This document shows positions 7,510 to 12,245 of a DNA stretch of 16,654 nucleotides, in pieces. Both the position numbers and the translations under genes were made by a program. The stretch covers positions 1-16,654 of the forward strand of contig CALHWR010000075.1 in NCBI GenBank assembly GCA_938036665.1. Reading direction: 5' to 3'. Origin of the DNA: an uncultured Collinsella sp. (GTDB taxonomy: Bacteria; Actinomycetota; Coriobacteriia; Coriobacteriales; Coriobacteriaceae). Under the pieces are notes generated by a model. It was not told the origin of the DNA, made no database searches, and saw only the letters and a list, made by a program, of their open reading frames with translations. The stretch's first letter is position 1; each line of letters starts with the position of its first letter.

Positions 7510-7806
7510 ATGGAAGAGATGGAAGTCAATCACGTCGACGACATCCACGAGAAGCTGACCGATATGGTGGGCGATCGCGTCAAGGTGAAGGCCAACATGG
7601 GCCGCACCCGCGTCGTCGAGCGCATGGGCACCATCAAGAGCGTCCACCCCGCCGTCTTTATCGTCGAGGTCGACGAGCGCCGCGGGCGCAAGTCGCGTCA
7701 GTCCTACCAGTATATCGATGTCCTCACCGGTCAGGTCGAGCTGTTCGACCCCGAGAGCGGCGAGCATATCTTTACCCCGCTCGGCAATCAGCTCGAGGAG
7801 CACTAA
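7510..7806 (+). CDS. veg: Veg family protein
   Basis: A 98-residue protein of the Veg family. In Bacillus subtilis Veg is abundant in vegetative cells and linked to biofilm matrix gene control; the molecular role is not settled and may differ here. Family features seen are a GDRVKVKANMGR segment, ERMGTIKSVHPAVFIVEVD, and SYQYIDVLTGQVEL, matching the small beta-barrel pattern of Veg. The ATG at 7510 is chosen because GGAGG (7497-7501) lies 8 nt upstream; M4 is a second possibility, and an in-frame TTG at 7486 would start before the ribosome site. ispE begins 2 nt after the stop codon. In B. subtilis veg is also followed closely by ispE (with sspF between), so this pairing is conserved across distant Gram-positives. 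Confidence 0.88.
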   Translation: MEEMEVNHVDDIHEKLTDMVGDRVKVKANMGRTRVVERMGTIKSVHPAVFIVEVDERRGRKSRQSYQYIDVLTGQVELFDPESGEHIFTPLGNQLEEH

Positions 7807-7808
7807 CG

Positions 7809-8705
7809 GTGACCGATCGGTCCCTGACTCTTTCCGCGCCGGCAAAGATTAACCTCTACCTGGGGGTTCATACCGAGCGCGATGACCGCGGCTACCACAG
7901 GGTCGATTCCCTGATGGCAGCCGTCGGTCTTTCCGATTCCGTGACGGTCGCGCCGGCGCAGGCGCTGACCGTCCAGACGGTTCCGGCATCAGATTTTCCC
8001 ATGCAAAAGAATACGGCGTATCGGGCTGCGGTTGCTATGGCCGAGCATTATGGTCGCGAGGCAAACATCTGCGTGACGATTGAGAAGCGCATTCCATTGT
8101 GCGCCGGCTTGGGCGGCCCCTCGACGGATGCGGCCGCGGTCATTGTCGCCTTGGCGGAGCTCTGGGGAATTGATCACACCGACCCCGCGCTCGACGACAT
8201 TGCGCGGGGTATTGGTGCTGACGTCCCGTTCTTTTTGCACGCGAGCCCTGCGTTCTACGTAGGTGGGGGAGACGTGCTGGCAACTGAGTATCCCGCGCTG
8301 CCCGCAACGCCCGTCGTGCTGGTCAAGCCGCGCGAGGCAAGCGTTTCAACAATTGAAGCCTATCGACGTTTTGACGAGGCCCCAGTGCCTGCAGACAAGC
8401 CCGGCGCGATAGCTTCTGCCTTGCGTGCTGGTGATGCCGAGACGGCATATGCGCTCATCCATAACAACCTGGGTGTCATTTCCGCGCAGATGGAGTCGCG
8501 GATTCAAACGGTGCTCGACTGGCTTCGTTCACAGGACGGTACCATTGCCGCAAACGTGTGCGGTTCGGGTGCCTGCTCGTTTGCTCTCTGCGATACCGCC
8601 GCCACGGCAGTCAATCTTGCGGAAGCTGCCCTGCAAAACGGCTGGTGGTCCTGCGCGACGGAGCTCATTCCCAACACGGTTCGCATTGAAGCGCCAAAGA
8701 AATAA
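7809..8705 (+). CDS. ispE: 4-diphosphocytidyl-2-C-methyl-D-erythritol kinase
   Basis: IspE phosphorylates CDP-ME with ATP in the MEP pathway to isoprenoids, which here would feed undecaprenyl phosphate. The 298-residue GHMP kinase opens with SAPAKINLYLGVHTERDDRGYHRVDSL in sense (catalytic K13 in PAKINL), has the ATP loop KRIPLCAGLGGPSTDAA (G100-L-G-G103, then P104 where Gly is usual), catalytic D138 in GADVPFFL, and a C-terminal CGSGACSF motif. The start is GTG at 7809, with GAGGAG (7795-7800) inside the end of veg at 8-nt spacing, so translation is probably coupled to veg. Codon choice is slightly less GC3-biased than in neighbouring genes. An A/T-rich stretch and the tRNA promoter follow; no clear terminator is seen after ispE, so readthrough into the tRNA is possible. 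Confidence 0.94.
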   Translation: MTDRSLTLSAPAKINLYLGVHTERDDRGYHRVDSLMAAVGLSDSVTVAPAQALTVQTVPASDFPMQKNTAYRAAVAMAEHYGREANICVTIEKRIPLCAGLGGPSTDAAAVIVALAELWGIDHTDPALDDIARGIGADVPFFLHASPAFYVGGGDVLATEYPALPATPVVLVKPREASVSTIEAYRRFDEAPVPADKPGAIASALRAGDAETAYALIHNNLGVISAQMESRIQTVLDWLRSQDGTIAANVCGSGACSFALCDTAATAVNLAEAALQNGWWSCATELIPNTVRIEAPKK

Positions 8706-8740
8706 AAATTTCTCTAGCACGCGGCGAAAATCTTTGTTAC

Positions 8741-8746
8741 TATAGT
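8741..8746 (+). promoter_or_regulatory. Candidate -10 element for tRNA-Pro
   Basis: TATAGT at 8741-8746 would place the start near 8753, just before the mature tRNA 5' end at 8755. The hexamer 17-18 nt upstream (around 8717-8723) does not look like a -35, so this is a weak call. Confidence 0.4.
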
Positions 8747-8754
8747 CGAGCTAA

Positions 8755-8831
8755 CGGGTTGTGGCTCAGTTTGGTAGAGCACTGCGTTCGGGACGCAGGG
8801 GTCGCTGGTTCAAATCCAGTCAACCCGACCA
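8755..8831 (+). tRNA. tRNA-Pro, anticodon CGG, CCA encoded
   Basis: The acceptor arms CGGGTTG (8755-8761) and CAACCCG (8821-8827) are perfectly complementary and followed by A plus CCA (8829-8831). The D-arm has the GGCTCAGTTTGGTAGAGC pattern. The anticodon stem CTGCG/CGCAG (8782-8786/8794-8798) holds the loop TTCGGGA, anticodon CGG at 8789-8791, with G37 as expected for proline tRNAs. The T-arm has GGTTCAAATCC. It reads CCG codons, which should be frequent in this GC-rich genome. A strong terminator follows within 12 nt. Confidence 0.97.
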
Positions 8832-8842
8832 GAGCATGAGGA

Positions 8843-8870
8843 GGGACCGCTTCTTGCGGTCCCTTTTTTT
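8843..8870 (+). terminator. Rho-independent terminator of the tRNA
   Basis: GGGACCGC (8843-8850) and GCGGTCCC (8856-8863) form a perfect 8-bp stem with a TTCTT loop, followed by seven T (8864-8870). Confidence 0.95.
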
Positions 8871-8878
8871 AGCTATTG

Positions 8879-8907
8879 TTGTGATACCGCGGCACCCGCG
8901 GTATACT
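8879..8907 (+). promoter_or_regulatory. Candidate tatA promoter
   Basis: TTGTGA (8879-8884) and TATACT (8902-8907) are separated by 17 nt; the predicted start near 8914 leaves about a 30-nt leader before tatA. It follows the tRNA terminator directly, so tatA needs its own promoter here. Confidence 0.6.
8884..8904. promoter_or_regulatory. Perfect dyad filling the tatA promoter spacer (candidate operator)
   Basis: ATACCGCGG (8884-8892) and CCGCGGTAT (8896-8904) are 9-bp perfect inverted arms around CAC. The dyad runs from the last base of the -35 to the third base of the -10, so a dimeric regulator bound here would contact the same region as RNA polymerase. No regulator gene is nearby to pair with it. 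It could instead be an unrelated palindrome. Confidence 0.5.
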
Positions 8908-8943
8908 CATTCGAGCTTGTCTCGCTGTATTGTGGAGGTCTAC

Positions 8944-9219
8944 ATGTTTGGACTGAGGGCTCCTGAGCTCATCATTATTCTCGTTGTTGTCCTGATTATC
9001 TTCGGGCCTAAGAACCTGCCGAAGCTCGGCAAGTCCCTCGGCTCTACCGTCAAGAATATCCGCGAGGGTATGGAGGGCGACGATAAGGGCGAAACCAAGC
9101 AGGCCGAGGACGTTGTGGTCGAGGAGTCCAAGGAGGACAAGGAGATCGCAGAGCTCGAGGCCAAGCTCGCTGCTGCCAAGCAAAAGAAGGCAGAGGACAG
9201 CGACGCGGACGCAGAGTAG
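8944..9219 (+). CDS. tatA: Twin-arginine translocase subunit TatA/TatE family
   Basis: TatA forms the membrane-thinning or pore-forming part of the Tat system that exports folded proteins. The 91-residue protein has a very short N-terminus, one membrane helix (about residues 8-20, [13 protein letters not shown]), the F20-G21-P22 hinge, then an amphipathic helix containing LPKLGKSLG (about 25-42), and a charged, Glu/Lys-rich tail (about 45-91) likely to be flexible or weakly coiled. GGAGG (8934-8938) is 5 nt before the ATG at 8944. No tatC or tatB is next to it, so its partner must be encoded elsewhere. It is monocistronic, with its own promoter carrying a dyad and its own terminator. The TatA versus TatB distinction rests on its short N-terminus and FGP hinge; TatA/E is favoured. 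Confidence 0.9.
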   Translation: MFGLRAPELIIILVVVLIIFGPKNLPKLGKSLGSTVKNIREGMEGDDKGETKQAEDVVVEESKEDKEIAELEAKLAAAKQKKAEDSDADAE

Positions 9220-9244
9220 TCCCATCCCTTTGGGGTGAGCACCT

Positions 9245-9277
9245 GACCGGCTTGCCCGCAGGCTAGCCGGTCTTTTT
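9245..9277 (+). terminator. Rho-independent terminator of tatA
   Basis: GACCGGCT (9245-9252) and AGCCGGTC (9265-9272) pair perfectly, GCC (9254-9256) and GGC (9261-9263) extend the stem past a T-T mismatch, and TTTTT follows at 9273-9277. Confidence 0.93.
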
Positions 9278-9284
9278 CGTTTTG

Positions 9285-9290
9285 TTGACA
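9285..9290 (+). promoter_or_regulatory. Consensus -35 hexamer, candidate greA promoter
   Basis: TTGACA lies 35 nt before greA, directly behind the tatA terminator. The best -10-like hexamer, CATAGT (9305-9310), is only 14 nt away, too close for a normal spacer, so the promoter is not secure. Confidence 0.3.
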
Positions 9291-9325
9291 GTTGATCGTT
9301 ACATCATAGTTGGGGAGATATCCGT

Positions 9326-9796
9326 ATGGACGCAAGCCAGATCGTACTGACCGCTGAGGGCCGCCAGAAGCTCGTCGAGGAGCTCGCTTGGCGTGAGGGC
9401 GATTACGCCAAGGAGATCGTCGAGGACATCAAGGAAGCCCGCGCGTTCGGCGACCTTTCGGAGAACTCCGAGTACGACGCCGCCAAGGACAAGCAGGCCC
9501 AGAATGCTGCTCGCATTGCCGAGATTCAGGCCATCCTCGCCAACGCTCAGGTTGCTGCCACTACGGGCGATCTGACCGTCTCCATCGGTTCCACCGTTTC
9601 TCTGATCGATCCCAACGGTGAGGTCATGGAAGTCACGCTCGTCGGTACCACCGAGACCAACTCGCTCGAGCACAAGATCTCCAACGAGTCTCCGGTCGGC
9701 CATGCCATCATCGGTCACGGCGAGGGCGACTCCGTCGAGGTTGTTACGCCTTCGGGCAAGACCCGCGTCTACACCATCGCAAAGATCGCACGCTAG
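9326..9796 (+). CDS. greA: Transcription elongation factor GreA
   Basis: GreA enters the secondary channel of RNA polymerase and stimulates cleavage of backtracked RNA, restarting stalled complexes. The 156-residue length is typical. The N-terminal coiled-coil hairpin (about 1-75) carries the acidic tip in FGDLSENSEYDAAK, with D43 and E46 at the catalytic positions. The C-terminal FKBP-like domain is seen in GSTVSLIDPNGE and in SPVGHAIIGHGEGDSVEV, ending in a PSGKTRVYTIAKI strand. GGGGAG (9312-9317) precedes the ATG at 9326 by 8 nt. It is flanked by the tatA terminator upstream and by a hairpin before lysS downstream; the 79-nt gap to lysS allows either cotranscription with attenuation or termination. 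Confidence 0.96.
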   Translation: MDASQIVLTAEGRQKLVEELAWREGDYAKEIVEDIKEARAFGDLSENSEYDAAKDKQAQNAARIAEIQAILANAQVAATTGDLTVSIGSTVSLIDPNGEVMEVTLVGTTETNSLEHKISNESPVGHAIIGHGEGDSVEVVTPSGKTRVYTIAKIAR

Positions 9797-9800
9797 ACCA

Positions 9801-9857
9801 CGGTCCCGCGTAAAGGCATGTTTTCGCTCCCTGGGACCGAATCCTGGGGAGCGTTTT
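9801..9857 (+). terminator. Terminator/possible attenuator between greA and lysS
   Basis: CGCTCCC (9825-9831) pairs with GGGAGCG (9847-9853), with a few inner pairs, and is followed by TTTT (9854-9857). Upstream CGGTCCC (9801-9807) is complementary to GGGACCG (9833-9839), and forming that helix would exclude the terminator stem. Only 18 nt separate the T-run from the lysS ATG, leaving no room for a separate lysS promoter after the terminator. Confidence 0.65.
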
Positions 9858-9875
9858 AATTTGAGGAGCTAACTT

Positions 9876-11840
9876 ATGGCAGAGAACCAGAACGCCGCCG
9901 ATCAGGCATCGACGCTCAACGACGAGCGCGCCACCCGCCTGGCCAAGCGCGCCGCCCTGTTCGAGGCGGGCCAGAACCCCTATCCCGAGCACTCCGAGAT
10001 TGAGGACTACGTCGTCGACATCGAGACTAAGTACGCCGAGCTCACCGATGGCGAGGACACCGAGGACGTCGTGAAGATCGGCGGCCGTGTGGTCGCCAAG
10101 CGCGGTCAGGGCAAGATCATGTTCATCGTTGTGCGCGACGCGACCGGCGAGATCCAGCTGTTCTGCCGCATCAACGATATGGACGAGGCCGCCTGGAATA
10201 CGCTCAAGGCCCTCGACCTGGGCGATATCCTGGGCGTGACCGGCGTGGTCGTGCGCACCAAGCGTGGCCAGCTTTCCGTTGCCCCCAAGAGCGCGACGCT
10301 GCTGTCCAAGGCCGTTCGCCCGCTGCCCGAGAAGTTCCACGGTCTCTCCGACAAGGAGACCCGCTATCGTCAGCGTTATGTCGACCTGATCGCCAACGAC
10401 GACGTTCGCGAGACCTTCCGCAAGCGCTCGCAGATCCTCTCCACGTTCCGCCGCTTTATGGAGTCCGATGGCTACATGGAGGTCGAGACTCCTATCCTGC
10501 AGACCATCCAGGGCGGAGCTACTGCCAAGCCGTTCATCACGCACTTCAACGCGCTCGATCAGGAGTGCTACCTGCGTATCGCCACCGAGCTGCACCTCAA
10601 GCGCTGCATCGTCGGCGGCTTTGAGCGCGTTTTCGAGATCGGCCGCATCTTCCGCAACGAGGGTATGGACCTCACCCACAACCCCGAGTTCACCACGATG
10701 GAGGCTTACCGCGCCTTCTCCGATCTCGAGGGCATGAAGGCGCTCGCCCAGGGTGTCATTAAGGCCGCTAACAAGGCTATCGGCAACCCCGAGGTTATTG
10801 AGTACCAGGGCCAGACCATCGACCTTTCTGGTGAGTGGGCAAGCCGTTCCATGACCGATATCGTCTCTGACGTGATTGGTAAGCAGGTCACCATCGACAC
10901 GCCGGTTGAGGAGCTTGCTGCCGCCGCACGCGAGAAGGGCCTGGAGATTAAGCCCGAGTGGACCGCCGGCAAGATCATCGCCGAGATCTATGACGAGCTG
11001 GGCGAGGACACCATCGTCAACCCCACCTTCGTGTGCGATTACCCCATCGAGGTTAGCCCGCTTGCCAAGCGCTTTGAGGATGATCCGCGCCTGACCCATC
11101 GCTTTGAGCTGGTCATCGCCGGTCACGAGTACGCCAACGCGTTCTCCGAGCTCAACGACCCGGTCGACCAGGCCGAGCGCTTCGCTGCCCAGATGGCCGA
11201 GAAGGCCGGTGGCGACGATGAGGCCATGGAGTACGACGAGGATTACGTGCGTGCCCTCGAGTACGGTATGCCTCCCGCGGGTGGCATCGGCATCGGTATC
11301 GACCGCGTGGTCATGCTGCTCACCAACCAGGCTTCCATCCGCGACGTGCTGCTGTTCCCGCACATGAAGCCCGAGAAGGGTTTCCAGTCCGGTGCCGCTG
11401 CTGCCAAAGCTGCCGAGGCCGGCAACACCGCGAGCCCCTTCGTCAAGCCGCTCAAGCCCACGGTTGATTATTCCAAGATTGCCGTCGAGCCGCTGTTTGA
11501 GGAGTTCGTCGACTTTGATACCTTCTCCAAGAGCGACTTCCGCGCCGTGAAGGTCAAGGCATGCGAGGCCGTCAAGAAGTCCAAGAAGCTGCTGAACTTT
11601 ACGCTCGATGACGGCACCGGCACCGACCGCACCATCCTCTCCGGCATTCACGATTATTACGAGCCCGAGGATCTGGTCGGCAAGACCCTGCTCGCCATCA
11701 CCAACCTGCCTCCGCGCAAGATGATGGGCATCCCCAGCTGTGGCATGCTCATCAGCGCCATCCACGAGGAGGAGGGCGAGGAGCGCCTCAACCTGATTCA
11801 GCTCGACGCTTCCATCCCTGCCGGCGCGAAGATGTACTAA
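9876..11840 (+). CDS. lysS: Lysyl-tRNA synthetase, class II, with C-terminal tRNA-binding domain
   Basis: LysRS charges tRNA-Lys using ATP. The 654-residue protein is about 150 longer than common bacterial LysRS (about 500). Order of parts: a variable N-terminus; an anticodon-binding OB fold (about 66-140, VKIGGRVVAKRGQGK); the class II catalytic domain with motif 1 (about 180-205), motif 2 starting at G256 (GRIFRNEG, HNPEFTTMEAY) and motif 3 GGIGIGIDRVV (470-480); a low-complexity Ala-rich linker (about 505-530); then a second OB fold (about 543-654) of the EMAPII/CsaA/MetRS-C type, seen in DFRAVKVKACEAVKKSKKLL, LVGKTLLAITNLPPRKMMGI and SCGMLISA. This last domain binds tRNA nonspecifically in other synthetases. 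GAGGAG (9863-9868) is 7 nt before the ATG. A terminator-like leader suggests possible attenuation. Identity is certain; the fusion is directly visible. Confidence 0.96.
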   Translation: MAENQNAADQASTLNDERATRLAKRAALFEAGQNPYPEHSEIEDYVVDIETKYAELTDGEDTEDVVKIGGRVVAKRGQGKIMFIVVRDATGEIQLFCRINDMDEAAWNTLKALDLGDILGVTGVVVRTKRGQLSVAPKSATLLSKAVRPLPEKFHGLSDKETRYRQRYVDLIANDDVRETFRKRSQILSTFRRFMESDGYMEVETPILQTIQGGATAKPFITHFNALDQECYLRIATELHLKRCIVGGFERVFEIGRIFRNEGMDLTHNPEFTTMEAYRAFSDLEGMKALAQGVIKAANKAIGNPEVIEYQGQTIDLSGEWASRSMTDIVSDVIGKQVTIDTPVEELAAAAREKGLEIKPEWTAGKIIAEIYDELGEDTIVNPTFVCDYPIEVSPLAKRFEDDPRLTHRFELVIAGHEYANAFSELNDPVDQAERFAAQMAEKAGGDDEAMEYDEDYVRALEYGMPPAGGIGIGIDRVVMLLTNQASIRDVLLFPHMKPEKGFQSGAAAAKAAEAGNTASPFVKPLKPTVDYSKIAVEPLFEEFVDFDTFSKSDFRAVKVKACEAVKKSKKLLNFTLDDGTGTDRTILSGIHDYYEPEDLVGKTLLAITNLPPRKMMGIPSCGMLISAIHEEEGEERLNLIQLDASIPAGAKMY

Positions 11841-11843
11841 CTA

Positions 11844-11870
11844 GTTACGCGGTTCTACGAACCGCGTAAC
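11844..11870 (+). repeat. Perfect 12-bp hairpin after lysS
   Basis: GTTACGCGGTTC (11844-11855) and GAACCGCGTAAC (11859-11870) are perfect arms around a 3-nt TAC loop, starting 3 nt after the lysS stop codon. No T-run follows, so it is an unorthodox terminator at best; it may protect the mRNA 3' end. Confidence 0.75.
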
Positions 11871-11883
11871 GGCTCGACGCTGC

Positions 11884-11982
11884 AAGCCCGCCAGAGCGGC
11901 AATCTGCCTTTCAACTTCGGCGGCATGACCAGAAGGTCAATGCCGCCTCGTTTCAAGGCACCTTGCTCACTCTGGCGGGCTT
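11884..11982. repeat. Long nested hairpin, 99 nt
   Basis: Outer arms AAGCCCGCCAGAG (11884-11896) and CTCTGGCGGGCTT (11970-11982) are 13 bp and perfect. Inside are GCAA/TTGC (11899-11902/11963-11966), TGCCTT/AAGGCA (11905-11910/11955-11960), AAC/GTT (11913-11915/11950-11952), and an apical stem of 12 pairs with one bulged A (11919-11930/11935-11947) capped by AGAA. All stems are nested and collinear, so the element can fold as one rod. It may be a dispersed palindromic element or a structured RNA; there is only a TTT after it. Confidence 0.7.
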
Positions 11983-12003
11983 TCGCTGTCGTTGCCAGGG
12001 CAT

Positions 12004-12074
12004 CGGCGTTGCCTTGGCTGTCAAGCTGGACGCCGCTCGCTGTCCGTCCTCTGCCTGCGGCGTTGCCCTGGTTG
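12004..12074. repeat. Imperfect direct repeat pair, 17 nt
   Basis: Copies at 12004-12020 and 12058-12074 share the core CGGCGTTGCC and match at 15 of 17 positions, 54 nt apart. The second copy abuts the REP-like repeats. Nearby CCAGGGCA (11995-12002) also pairs with TGCCCTGG (12064-12071). Confidence 0.45.
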
Positions 12075-12119
12075 GCACTTAGGGACGTTCCTCTTGTGCC
12101 GGCACTTGGGGACGGTCCT
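12074..12119. repeat. Tandem REP-like units
   Basis: GGCACTTAGGGACGTTCCT (12074-12092) and GGCACTTGGGGACGGTCCT (12101-12119) match at 17 of 19 positions with a 27-nt period. The first unit with the following CTTGTGCC forms a hairpin: GGCAC/GTGCC outer arms and an inner near-palindrome AGGGACGTTCCT. This architecture resembles REP elements moved by RAYT (IS200-like) transposases, but no such gene is in the window. Confidence 0.6.
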
Positions 12120-12245
12120 AGCCGCCTGGGGTCTACCGGCGCATTGGGGGTTTACGCCTTCCATGCATGACAGTCGTCTCTTTTATGTTTCCTTTAGCCG
12201 TCGCTGCCTAGGATGGGGGTTAGTCGGTAGGAAGGGAGCGTCTAT

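Larger units (their letters stand above)
11841..12245. other. 405-nt non-coding gap with palindromes and repeats
   Basis: No open frame here resembles a protein or has a supported start. It holds a 12-bp hairpin (11844-11870), a long nested hairpin (11884-11982), imperfect direct repeats (12004-12020 and 12058-12074), and a tandem REP-like pair (12074-12119). From 12120 to 12230 I see nothing definite; AAGGGAG (12232-12238) is the ribosome site of the next gene. Confidence 0.6.

Noticed and set aside
8761..8943. Upstream extension of the tatA frame through the tRNA
   Set aside because: It would translate tRNA and terminator sequence; GGAGG and the family N-terminus fix the start at 8944.
9744..11765. 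A 673-codon minus-strand frame opposite lysS
   Set aside because: Same cause: it shadows lysS, is low complexity (Gly, Leu, Asp, Val-rich) and lacks recognisable motifs.
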